NCBI GenBank assembly: GCA_026982215.1
Contig: JALSHN010000290.1
Location: 1-14,180 of the forward strand
Source: Gammaproteobacteria bacterium
GTDB lineage: Bacteria > Pseudomonadota > Gammaproteobacteria > S012-40
Direction: 5' to 3'
Length of the DNA: 14,180 bases
In this document: positions 1-7,326 of the stretch, one piece after another
Layout of the letters: each line of letters begins with the position of its first letter
Position numbering within the stretch: the first letter of the stretch is position 1
Notes under the pieces: model-generated
The model's input: the letters and a program-made list of their open reading frames with translations, nothing else
Databases searched by the model: none
Told to the model about the DNA's origin: nothing
Program-made: the position numbers and the translations under genes

Positions 1-977
1 CCATGGAGCGCCTCTCGGCGGTGATGTCGCGGGTGGCGGCGGGGGATCTCACCGAGACACCGAGGGTGGAGGGGCTGGTGGAGATCCGCCGTTTGAGTCG
101 TGCCCTGGGGGAGATGGTGCGGGGGCCGCGTGAGCAAGTGGTGCAGATCCAGGGGCATGCCGCGGAGTTGTCGTCGGCGGCGGAGGAGTTGTCGCTGGTG
201 ACCGGACAGACCCGGGAGGGGGTGTCGCGCCAGCGTGAGGAGACCGATCAGGTGGCGGCGGCGATGAACCAGATGAGTTCCACCGTCACCGAGGTGGCCG
301 GACACGCCTCGGGGGCAGCGGAGGCGGCCCGCGATGCCGACGGCAAGTCACACGAGGGGCGTGAGGTGGTGGCACGTACCATCGAACGCATCGACGCCCT
401 GGCCGGGGAGATCGAGCGCGCCGCCGGGGTGATCCATGAGCTGGAGTCGGAGAGCGAGAACATCACCCGGGTTATGGATGTGATCCGGGGTATCGCCGAG
501 CAGACCAATCTCCTGGCCTTGAATGCGGCCATCGAGGCCGCCCGCGCCGGGGAACAGGGGCGGGGCTTCGCGGTGGTGGCCGACGAGGTGCGCACCCTGG
601 CCTCGCGCACTCAGGAGTCCACCCAGGAGATCCAGCAGATGATCGAGCGCTTGCAGAGCGGGGCGGGTTCGGCGGTGAAGGTGATGGTGAGCGCCCGCGA
701 GCAGGCCCGGGAGACGGTGGATCAGGCGGGCAGCGCCGGCGAGGCCTTGTCGGCGATCGCCGGGGCCACGGCGTCGATCCTGGAGATGAATACCCAGATC
801 GCGGCGGCCTCGGAGGAACAGGCCAAGGTGGCCGAGGAGATCAATCGTTCCATCAGCCGCATCACCGAGGTGGCCGATCAGGCGATGGCGGGGACGGAGC
901 AGACGGCGCAGGCGAGTGAGTCGTTGGCGCGGCTGGCCTCTGGGTTGCAAACGGTGGTGTCCCGCTTCCGGGTGTGA
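1..977 (+). CDS. Methyl-accepting chemotaxis protein, C-terminal part (5' end outside the window)
   Basis: This is the cytoplasmic half of a chemoreceptor that would control CheA through CheW. The visible 324 residues begin inside a HAMP domain (about 1-50; the AAGDLT stretch and the L..AL..M pattern are typical). A long methylated helical bundle follows, with the conserved hairpin tip at about 163-200 (GIAEQTNLLALNAAIEAARA, then the GRGFAVVADEVRTLA stretch). The ATG at position 3 is unlikely to be the true start: a HAMP domain normally follows a transmembrane helix, and the frame is open to the window edge. The two preceding bases would fit the conserved HAMP proline codon. The C terminus (RFRV) has no NWETF-type pentapeptide for tethering CheR/CheB. 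The gene converges on phoU with only 27 nt between them. The ligand cannot be inferred because the sensor region is missing. Confidence 0.95.
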   Translation, partial: MERLSAVMSRVAAGDLTETPRVEGLVEIRRLSRALGEMVRGPREQVVQIQGHAAELSSAAEELSLVTGQTREGVSRQREETDQVAAAMNQMSSTVTEVAGHASGAAEAARDADGKSHEGREVVARTIERIDALAGEIERAAGVIHELESESENITRVMDVIRGIAEQTNLLALNAAIEAARAGEQGRGFAVVADEVRTLASRTQESTQEIQQMIERLQSGAGSAVKVMVSAREQARETVDQAGSAGEALSAIAGATASILEMNTQIAAASEEQAKVAEEINRSISRITEVADQAMAGTEQTAQASESLARLASGLQTVVSRFRV

Positions 978-1004
978 GTCGGCCGGGGCGGCTGTGTCCG
1001 CGGG

Positions 1005-1727
1005 TCATTCGCCGCGGGCGGCCTTCTCCATTTGTTCCAGACTGGTGTGGCGCACGTCCTTGCCTTTCACCAGGTAGATGACGTATTCGCAGATGTTGCG
1101 GGCGTGATCGCCGATGCGTTCCAGCGCGCGCGCCGACCACATGACGTCCAGGGTACGAGCGATGGCGCGGGGGTCCTCCATCATGTGGGTGACTGATTGG
1201 CGGATGATGCCTTCGTATTCCAGGTCCACCTTGGTGTCGCGCTGGGCCACTTGGGCGGCGGCCTCGGCGTCCATGCGGGCGAAGGCATCCAGGGCGGCGT
1301 GGGTGAGTTCGCGCACGTGGTCACCCAGGTTCTGAATTTCCAGGTATTGACTGCGTGGACGGTCGAGGGCGGCGAGGTGGATGGCCATGCGGGCGATGCG
1401 TTCGGCCTCGTCGCCCATGCGCTCCAGGTCGGTGATGGTCTTGATCACCGCGACGATCAGCCGCAGGTCGGAGGCGGCTGGCTGGCGGCGGGCGAGGATG
1501 TGGGTGCATTCCTCGTCGATGGCCACTTCCAGGGCGTTGACCTGGTAGTCGTTGGTAATGACCTGTTCCGCCAGTTCCACGTCGCCTTCCACCAGGGCAC
1601 GTACGGCGCGGGCGATCTGGTCTTCCACCAGGCCACCCATGGTGAGGACACGGTTGCGTAGATCTTCCAGCTCGACGTTGAATTGGCGCGAGATGTGGTG
1701 GGTGAGGCGTTCTTTGTCGATGTCCAT
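1005..1727 (-). CDS. phoU: Phosphate signalling complex protein PhoU
   Basis: PhoU is a cytoplasmic, all-helical, metal-binding protein. It couples the state of the Pst transporter to the PhoR/PhoB two-component system and restrains phosphate uptake and Pho signalling. The 240-residue product has the family's usual length and its two-fold repeated architecture. Both conserved metal-binding helix motifs are visible: the LERMGDEAERIA stretch at about 101-112 and ALERIGDHARNICEYV at about 201-216. The ATG start is preceded by a good ribosome binding site (GAGGAG, 7 nt spacer). It is the last gene of the pst operon, 62 nt after pstB. No separate promoter or terminator was recognised in that gap, so co-transcription with pstB is likely. 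Confidence 0.97.
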   Translation of the reverse strand: MDIDKERLTHHISRQFNVELEDLRNRVLTMGGLVEDQIARAVRALVEGDVELAEQVITNDYQVNALEVAIDEECTHILARRQPAASDLRLIVAVIKTITDLERMGDEAERIARMAIHLAALDRPRSQYLEIQNLGDHVRELTHAALDAFARMDAEAAAQVAQRDTKVDLEYEGIIRQSVTHMMEDPRAIARTLDVMWSARALERIGDHARNICEYVIYLVKGKDVRHTSLEQMEKAARGE

Positions 1728-1789
1728 GGTGTCGCTCCTCGTTCCCGGATGGCTGTTTGGACCGCGTGCGGGCGGCCGCGGTTGCCGGC

Positions 1790-2650
1790 TCAGCCGTAGC
1801 GTCCGGTGATGTAGTCCTCGGTCTGTTTCTTGGCGGGGTTGGTGAACAGGGTGTCGGTGTCGTCGAATTCGATCAGCTCACCCAGGTACATGAAGGCGGT
1901 GTAGTCGGAGACACGCGCCGCTTGTTGCATGTTGTGGGTGACGATGACGATGGTGTAGTTGGATTTGAGTTCGTAGATGAGTTCTTCGATCTTGAGGGTG
2001 GAGATGGGGTCCAGGGCCGAGGCGGGCTCGTCCAGCAGCAGGACTTCGGGCTCCACCGCCACCGCGCGGGCGATCACCAGCCGTTGCTGCTGTCCGCCGG
2101 AGAGCCCCAGGGCGTTGTCTTGCAGCCGGTCTTTCACCTCGTCCCACAGGGCGGCCCGGCGCAGGGATTTCTCCACCACTTCGTCGAGGATGCGGCGGTC
2201 ATTGATGCCTTGGATGCGCAGGCCGTAGGCGACGTTTTCGTAGATGGACTTGGGGAAGGGGTTGGGTTTCTGGAACACCATCCCCACCCGGCGGCGCAGT
2301 TCGGCCACGTCCAGCTCGGGGGCGTAGATGTCCTGGCCGTCCAGCAGGATTTGGCCTTCGATGCGTACCCCGTCCACCAGGTCGTTCATGCGGTTGAAAC
2401 AGCGCAGCAGGGTGGACTTGCCGCAGCCCGAGGGGCCGATGAAGGCGGTGACCCGGGTGCGGGGGATGTCCATATCGATTCCTTTGAGGGCCTCTTTCTC
2501 GCCGTAGTAGAGCCGCAGCCCGCGCACTTGCAGCGCGATCTCTTCCTGGGAGAGGTCGCGCCGGGTCTCACCGCGGGGGATGTCGCCGATGCGGATGGCA
2601 TGGCTCGGGGGGGCGTCGTCCAGGGTGGGTTTTTCGGGGATGTCGTTCAT
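1790..2650 (-). CDS. pstB: Phosphate ABC transporter ATP-binding protein PstB
   Basis: This is the cytoplasmic ATPase that drives phosphate import through PstC/PstA. With the ATG at 2650 the product has 286 residues. Walker A (GPSGCGKST) is at about 72-80, the Q-loop (FQKPN) at 126-130, the ABC signature (LSGGQQQR) at 183-190, Walker B (VLLLDEPAS) at 203-211, and the switch histidine (THN) near 239. The frame is also open to a GTG at 2680, which would add ten residues and overlap pstA by 29 nt. I prefer 2650 because it lies 1 nt after the pstA stop and has a GGAAAG ribosome binding site at normal spacing. The first 35 or so residues are a polar extension beyond the core ABC domain, as seen in many proteobacterial PstB proteins. 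Confidence 0.96.
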   Translation of the reverse strand: MNDIPEKPTLDDAPPSHAIRIGDIPRGETRRDLSQEEIALQVRGLRLYYGEKEALKGIDMDIPRTRVTAFIGPSGCGKSTLLRCFNRMNDLVDGVRIEGQILLDGQDIYAPELDVAELRRRVGMVFQKPNPFPKSIYENVAYGLRIQGINDRRILDEVVEKSLRRAALWDEVKDRLQDNALGLSGGQQQRLVIARAVAVEPEVLLLDEPASALDPISTLKIEELIYELKSNYTIVIVTHNMQQAARVSDYTAFMYLGELIEFDDTDTLFTNPAKKQTEDYITGRYG

Positions 2651-2651
2651 G

Positions 2652-4313
2652 TCAGCTTTCCAGGGCTCGGTATTTTTCACGCAGTCGGTTGCGGATCTGG
2701 ATGGCGGTGAGGTTCAACACCACGATCACCAGTACCAACAGCAGGGCGGTGGCGTACACCAAGGGCCGCGCGGCCTCGACGTTGGGGCTCTGGAAGCCCA
2801 CGTCGTAGATGTGGAAGCCCAGGTGCATGAATTTGCGTTCCAGGTGCAGGAAGGGGAAGTTGCCGTCCAGCGGCAGGGTGGGGGCCAGTTTCACCACCCC
2901 CACCAGCATCAGGGGCGCCACTTCGCCGGCGGCACGGGCCACCGCCAGGATCAGGCCGGTCATCAGCGCCGGGCTGGCCATGGGCAGGACCACCCGCCAT
3001 AGGGTCTCGGCCTTGGTGGCGCCCAGGGCCAGGCTGCCTTCGCGCAGGGATTTGGGGATGCGCGCCAGCCCTTCTTCGGTGGAGACGATGACCACCGGCA
3101 GGGTGAGCAGCGCCAGGGTCAGTGAGGCCCAGAGGATGCCGGGGGTGCCGAAGGTGGGGGCGGGCAGGGCCTCGGGGAAGAAGAGCTGGTCGATGTTGCC
3201 GCCGAGGAAGTAGACGAAGAATCCCAGACCGAAGACGCCGTAGATGATGGAGGGGACCCCGGCGAGGTTGTTAACCGAGATGCGGATCAGGCGGGTGAGG
3301 GGGCCTTGCTTGGCGTATTCGCGCAGATAGATGGCGGCGACGATACCCATGGGGGTGACCAGTACGCTCATGATCAGCACCATCATCACCGTGCCGAAGA
3401 TGGCCGGGAAGACCCCCCCTTCGGTGTTGGCCTCGCGGGGTTCGTCGGAGACGAATTCCCACAGCTTGGCGAAGTAATGGCCGATCTTGTCCAGCGGGCC
3501 CATGGCGTTGGGGCGGTAGATACGCACCACCTTGGCCAGTGGGACCTCCACCACCTCGCCGGTCATCACCTCGGCGGTGAAGCTGTCGCGGCCGAGGTCG
3601 TGGTAGAGGGCCTGGAGGCGTTGCTGAATGGCCTGGTAATCCGCTTCGAGGCGTTGTCGCTCGCGTTGGAGCTCGGTGCGGCGCTCGGCGGTGAGTTCGC
3701 CGTCCAGTTGGTAGCGCCGCTCTTTGAGACGCAGCCGCTCCAGTTGGTAGTTGATGGCGCCGATCTCGTCCTTTTCCAGGACGTGAATCTCGCGGTGGAG
3801 CCGCTGGGCACGCTCCAGTCGCTGCTGCAGCGCCGCCCAGGCCCCTTCACCCTCGGCCACCACCCGGCCGTTTTCCTTCACTTGGCGCAGGAAGCCGTAG
3901 AAGTTGCCCCATTCGTAGCGTTCCACCACCAGGATGTCGCGGGGGTGGCTGAGGGGCCCCATGTTGCTGCTGGCCACCGAGAAGAAGTCGGCACCGTAGA
4001 CGTCGCGGTTGCCCACCTTGACCAGGTAGCGGGTGATGCGTTCGGGGGCGTCCTCGGGCAACCAGTAGCCGGCGGCGCGCAGGCGGGTGGTGGGGAGTTC
4101 TTCGGCATCGTGGATCTCACCGATGATGCGCCGGCTCTGATCGGGGCCTTGGTGATAGGTGAATTCCACCACCGCATGGGGCCAGAAGTGGCCCATGCCG
4201 CGCACGGCGATGAGCAGCAGGAGGCCCACCACCATGACGATGCTGGTGCTCACCGCGGCGGCGTTGAGCCAGACCCAGGGGGTGCCGCTTTGGAACCACT
4301 GACGGATGTTCAT
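2652..4313 (-). CDS. pstA: Phosphate ABC transporter permease PstA, long form with periplasmic coiled-coil extension
   Basis: This is an inner-membrane permease subunit of the phosphate importer. At 553 residues it is nearly twice the length of E. coli PstA (about 296) and matches the long gammaproteobacterial form carrying an N-terminal DUF3333-type region. One transmembrane helix (about 17-38) leads into a large soluble segment (about 40-295). Residues about 160-240 of that segment are a charged heptad-rich coiled coil. The permease domain runs from about 300 to 545, with the EAA loop that contacts PstB at about 413-440 (STEEGLARIPKSLREGSLAL region). The start codon overlaps the pstC stop in an ATGA arrangement, which implies translational coupling; no clear ribosome binding site is seen. 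The periplasmic location of the extension is inferred from topology. Confidence 0.95.
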   Translation of the reverse strand: MNIRQWFQSGTPWVWLNAAAVSTSIVMVVGLLLLIAVRGMGHFWPHAVVEFTYHQGPDQSRRIIGEIHDAEELPTTRLRAAGYWLPEDAPERITRYLVKVGNRDVYGADFFSVASSNMGPLSHPRDILVVERYEWGNFYGFLRQVKENGRVVAEGEGAWAALQQRLERAQRLHREIHVLEKDEIGAINYQLERLRLKERRYQLDGELTAERRTELQRERQRLEADYQAIQQRLQALYHDLGRDSFTAEVMTGEVVEVPLAKVVRIYRPNAMGPLDKIGHYFAKLWEFVSDEPREANTEGGVFPAIFGTVMMVLIMSVLVTPMGIVAAIYLREYAKQGPLTRLIRISVNNLAGVPSIIYGVFGLGFFVYFLGGNIDQLFFPEALPAPTFGTPGILWASLTLALLTLPVVIVSTEEGLARIPKSLREGSLALGATKAETLWRVVLPMASPALMTGLILAVARAAGEVAPLMLVGVVKLAPTLPLDGNFPFLHLERKFMHLGFHIYDVGFQSPNVEAARPLVYATALLLVLVIVVLNLTAIQIRNRLREKYRALES

Positions 4314-6547
4314 AGGCTGCTGTACTTGCGCCGGAGTCGCTGGCGGACCACTTCCGCCAGGGTGTTGACCAGGAAGGTGAACAGGAACAGCACCAGGGCG
4401 GCCAGGAACAGCACGCGGTAGTGGGTGCTGCCCACCTCGGATTCAGGCATTTCCACGGCGATGTTGGCCGAGAGGGTGCGCATGCCTTGGAAGATGCTCC
4501 AGTCCATCACCGGGGTGTTGCCGGTGGCCATGAGGACGATCATGGTCTCGCCCACCGCCCGGCCCAGGCCGATCATCACCGCGGAAAAGATGCCGGGGCT
4601 GGCGGTGAGGATCACCACCCGGGTGAGAGTCTGCCAAGGGGTGGCACCCAGGGCCAGCGAGCCGAAGGTGAGGTGCTTGGGCACCTGAAAGATGGCGTCT
4701 TCGGTGATGGAGAAGATGGTGGGGATGACGGCGAAGCCCATGGCCAGGCCGACGACGATGGCGTTGCGCTGGTCGAAGGGGATGCCGAGGTCGTTGGCCA
4801 GCCAGTTGCGCATGTCGCCGTCGAACAGGGCCTGTTCCAGCGGATAGCTCAGCCACATGGAGAGGCTCACCAGCACGACGATCACCGGAATGAGCAGCAC
4901 CGGCTCCCAGCCCTCGGGGATCCGTCGGCGCAGGGCGTCGGGGAGCTGGTGCCAGAGGTAGGCGAACAGCAGCACGCCGGCGGGGAGGACGAGCAGCAGG
5001 GCGAAGATGCCAGGGAGGTGGCTCTCCACGTAGGGGGCGAGCCACAGCCCGGCGAGGAAGCCGAGGATCACCGTGGGCAGGGCCTCCATGATCTCGATGG
5101 TGGGTTTCACCACCCGCCGCAGGGCGGGGGTCATGAAGTAGGCGGTGTAGATGGCGCCCATGATGGCCAGGGGGACGGCGATGACCATGGCGTAGAAGGC
5201 GGCCTTGAGGGTCCCCAGCGCCAAGGGGGTGAGGCTGAATTTGGGTTCGAAGTCGGCGGTGGCGGCGGTGGATTGCCACAGATAGGCGGGCTCGGAATAG
5301 CCTTCGTACCATACCGCGCCCCACAGGGCCTTGAAGGAGATCTCGGGGTGCTCGTTGCGGATGTCGAGGACGTGCAGCCGGCCCTTGGCGTCCAGCGCCA
5401 GCGCGGCGTCGGCCCGGGGGGAGACGGCGACTTGCAGCAGGGGGGCGTCGCTGATCTTCTCCAAGCTCAAGAGCCGCTCGGAGGTGGTGTAGTAGATGCC
5501 GAGTCGGCCTTGATCGTCGCCGGCGATGAAGCCGCGACGACTGTGTTCCGGGGCGATGTCGCCGATGGGGGCGGTCTGGTTGGTGAATTGGCGTACCTTC
5601 ACCAGCCGCGGACGCCCCTGGTCGTTGACCGGGAACCATTGCGCTACCTGGCCGTGGGAGTCACCGGCCATCAGCGAGACGCTGCCGGTGAGGAAGCGCA
5701 GGCTGGTGAGGCGCTCGCCGCCTGGGGTGAGGTCCAGGCGTTGGATCAGTTCGGGCGCGGTGGGGTCATGCAGGGAGTAGAGCAGGGTGTCGCCGTCGGC
5801 GCCGGCGAGGTAGAGCTCGGTCTGCGGGCCGCTCACCAGCACGAAATGCGCTTGGGGTATTTCGGGGTCGATGACGGTGTTTTCTTGTTCGTAACTGAAG
5901 CCATCGTCGAGGAAGGATTCTTCGATGGCCAGGGCGGCGATGAACAGCCGGCCGTCTTCGCCCACGGCGGCGAGGGTGGCGCGTTCTTCGTCCATCTGGA
6001 TGGCGATCGCGCGCAGGGCTCCGCCGTCTTCGTCCATTTCGATGGGATCCTGGCCCAGGGGGTATTCGATCTGGGGGGTGATGTGGCGGCGGTCGTTGGG
6101 GTAGCTGATCTTGTAGACCGGTTTGATCACCAGCGCCTGGCCGTTGTCCAGCCCCAGTGCGATGAGTTCCACCGCCGGGTCGGCCTTGCCGAGGCTGGTG
6201 ACTCGGGCGCCGGGGGGGAGTTCCAGGGGGATGCGGGTCACGTCGCCGCCGTCGTCGAGGCGGAAGAACCGTGCCGTGCCGTCGGCGTCCACCGCCAGGC
6301 CGATCTCGCGGTATTCGTCCAGGGTGAGGTAGCGCACCGCCTCCGGGGTCTCGCTCAGCAAGAAGCTGGAGCGGGGCTTCACCTCGGCGGGCTCGAACAG
6401 CGGGACCACCACGGTGAGCAGGTAGAAAAAGATAAGCAGGATGGCGATGATCACGCTCACGCCGCCGAAGGCGACGCCGCGGCGGGCGATGCGGTCTTTG
6501 AGGTGGCGCCAGTGCCGGTAGCGCAGGGAGGGTGAGAGGGTCGGCAT
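4310..6547 (-). CDS. pstC: Phosphate ABC transporter permease PstC, long form with a predicted beta-propeller domain
   Basis: This is an inner-membrane permease subunit, partner of PstA. It has 745 residues, against about 319 in E. coli. A basic N terminus and one transmembrane helix (about 25-50) precede a soluble region (about 52-430). That region holds seven recurring strand-turn-strand units of the type A-x-D-x-x-G-x-L, near residues 84, 131, 193, 247, 292, 339 and 383, which suggests a seven-bladed propeller. The canonical permease domain follows (about 442-741), with the EAA loop at about 615-650 (EDAIFQVPKHLTFGSLALGA). Positive-inside topology places the propeller in the periplasm. It is the first gene of the operon, downstream of two Pho boxes. 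The ribosome binding site is weak (ACGAG). The permease assignment is secure; the propeller is my inference from the repeat pattern. Confidence 0.95.
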   Translation of the reverse strand: MPTLSPSLRYRHWRHLKDRIARRGVAFGGVSVIIAILLIFFYLLTVVVPLFEPAEVKPRSSFLLSETPEAVRYLTLDEYREIGLAVDADGTARFFRLDDGGDVTRIPLELPPGARVTSLGKADPAVELIALGLDNGQALVIKPVYKISYPNDRRHITPQIEYPLGQDPIEMDEDGGALRAIAIQMDEERATLAAVGEDGRLFIAALAIEESFLDDGFSYEQENTVIDPEIPQAHFVLVSGPQTELYLAGADGDTLLYSLHDPTAPELIQRLDLTPGGERLTSLRFLTGSVSLMAGDSHGQVAQWFPVNDQGRPRLVKVRQFTNQTAPIGDIAPEHSRRGFIAGDDQGRLGIYYTTSERLLSLEKISDAPLLQVAVSPRADAALALDAKGRLHVLDIRNEHPEISFKALWGAVWYEGYSEPAYLWQSTAATADFEPKFSLTPLALGTLKAAFYAMVIAVPLAIMGAIYTAYFMTPALRRVVKPTIEIMEALPTVILGFLAGLWLAPYVESHLPGIFALLLVLPAGVLLFAYLWHQLPDALRRRIPEGWEPVLLIPVIVVLVSLSMWLSYPLEQALFDGDMRNWLANDLGIPFDQRNAIVVGLAMGFAVIPTIFSITEDAIFQVPKHLTFGSLALGATPWQTLTRVVILTASPGIFSAVMIGLGRAVGETMIVLMATGNTPVMDWSIFQGMRTLSANIAVEMPESEVGSTHYRVLFLAALVLFLFTFLVNTLAEVVRQRLRRKYSSL

Positions 6548-6584
6548 GGACTCGTGGCGTGTGTGGGTTGCGGCCGAGGCGGGT

Positions 6585-6590
6585 AGCTTA
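6585..6590 (-). promoter_or_regulatory. Probable -10 of the PhoB-activated pst promoter
   Basis: On the minus strand the hexamer TAAGCT begins exactly 10 nt after the end of the pstC-proximal Pho box. In E. coli PhoB-dependent promoters a Pho box replaces the -35 element and ends about 10 bp before the -10. The hexamer matches TATAAT at only three positions, which is expected of an activator-dependent promoter. Transcription would start near 6578, giving a leader of about 30 nt before pstC. Confidence 0.5.
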
Positions 6591-6600
6591 CGGGGGCAAT

Positions 6601-6618
6601 GTTACAAAAAAGTGACAG
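6601..6618 (-). promoter_or_regulatory. Pho box, proximal to pstC
   Basis: The minus strand reads CTGTCAC-TTTT-TTGTAAC, two 7-bp direct repeats with a 4-bp spacer. This fits the PhoB consensus (CTGTCAT, four mostly A/T bases, CTGTCAC/CTGTAAC); the second half-site departs from CTGTAAC at one base. It starts 31 bp (about three helical turns) from the start of the upstream box and sits at the -35 position of the likely promoter. Confidence 0.75.
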
Positions 6619-6631
6619 GGCGGCATTTTTT

Positions 6632-6649
6632 GTGACAGCCCGATGACAG
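6632..6649 (-). promoter_or_regulatory. Pho box, distal to pstC
   Basis: The minus strand reads CTGTCAT-CGGG-CTGTCAC. Both 7-bp half-sites are perfect matches to the PhoB consensus with the correct 4-bp spacing; only the spacer is unusual in being GC-rich. It begins 5 nt after the stop codon of the beta-rich exported protein gene, so the whole control region is packed into the 107-nt gap between that gene and pstC. Confidence 0.85.
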
Positions 6650-6654
6650 GGGGC

Positions 6655-7326
6655 TCACAGCCCCAGGGTGAGGCGTAGGGCCACCGGGGTGCCCAGGCTC
6701 TGGTCGGCGCCGCGGAGGCCGAGGAGGATGAGGTCCATGGTGACGGCCGGGTGCGGGGTCCAGCGCAGCCCGGCGGCGACGGCCAGTTCTTCACCGGCCT
6801 TGTCGGACAGGCTGGTCTCGGCGATGGCGGCCGCCCGCCCGGGGTGACCGCTCGGTAGGCGCAGGGGCAGGCGGGCGGCGCCGTTGAGGTAGAGATGGGC
6901 GCTGGTGTCTTCTTTGCGCAACTCGATGTTGCCGTTCAGGGCCAGGGCGCTGTCGCCCAGGTCGAGACTGAGACCCATGGCGGCGCGGCTGCGTCCGGAG
7001 CCGGTGTCCAGGCCCAGGCGGCCGTAGACGGCGTGGCGTGGACCGGTGGCATATTTGAATCCCGCTTCCTCGCGCCCCAGTTGCCATTCCCCCCGGCGCA
7101 CGCCGATGCGGATCAGGCCCGGGCTGGGGCGCAGCAGTGGGGAGTCGGGGTCGATGAGGTCGATGGTGAGCCGGCCGGGGGCGGCCACGGCGGCGGTTTC
7201 TTGGACCAGCCAGCGGCCGGGTTCCGCCGCCTGTGGCAGTGACGGCAGGGCGAATAGCAGCAGAATGATCAGGCCACGTGGGCGATGTGACGTGCGGTGT
7301 CCATGAGGTCGTGTTTGTATTCGCAC
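6655..7326 (-). CDS. Uncharacterised exported beta-rich protein, possible outer-membrane beta-barrel
   Basis: I do not recognise this family. The product has about 223 residues from the GTG at 7326. A basic N terminus (RTSHRPRG) is followed by a hydrophobic core (about 19-30, LIILLLFALPSL) and a likely signal peptidase site after PQA or PQAA. The mature part contains many alternating hydrophobic/polar strands separated by G/D/N turns and ends in LRLTLGL, compatible with a small outer-membrane beta-barrel or a lipid-facing beta protein. The start is uncertain. GTG 7326 is preceded by GGGAGG at a 4-nt spacer; ATG 7338 is an alternative. A start inside the gap after the HDOD gene would need CTG or ATT and would lose the basic region. 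The chosen start overlaps the HDOD gene by 58 nt, so translation of the two is probably linked. Confidence 0.65.
   Translation of the reverse strand: MRIQTRPHGHRTSHRPRGLIILLLFALPSLPQAAEPGRWLVQETAAVAAPGRLTIDLIDPDSPLLRPSPGLIRIGVRRGEWQLGREEAGFKYATGPRHAVYGRLGLDTGSGRSRAAMGLSLDLGDSALALNGNIELRKEDTSAHLYLNGAARLPLRLPSGHPGRAAAIAETSLSDKAGEELAVAAGLRWTPHPAVTMDLILLGLRGADQSLGTPVALRLTLGL

Noticed and set aside
981..1023. GC-rich hairpin between the chemoreceptor gene and phoU (CCGCGG at 998-1003 and 1012-1017) as a bidirectional terminator
   Set aside because: There is no T-run on either strand and the stem overlaps the phoU stop codon. In this GC-rich DNA short GC palindromes are common, so a terminator cannot be supported.
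1728..1789. Separate promoter for phoU in the 62-nt gap after pstB
   Set aside because: No pair of -35/-10 elements and no Pho box was seen. Short GC-rich inverted repeats are present but weak.
1757..2710. A 317-codon open frame on the plus strand opposite pstB
   Set aside because: The complementary strand carries every ABC ATPase motif in order. The plus-strand product is compositionally biased and spans the pstB-pstA junction, so it is not a gene.
4421..6535. A 704-codon open frame on the plus strand opposite pstC
   Set aside because: It is the antisense shadow of pstC. The translation is a low-complexity run of G, H, D, E and V with no domain, as expected from high-GC codon bias, while the opposite strand encodes a clear permease.
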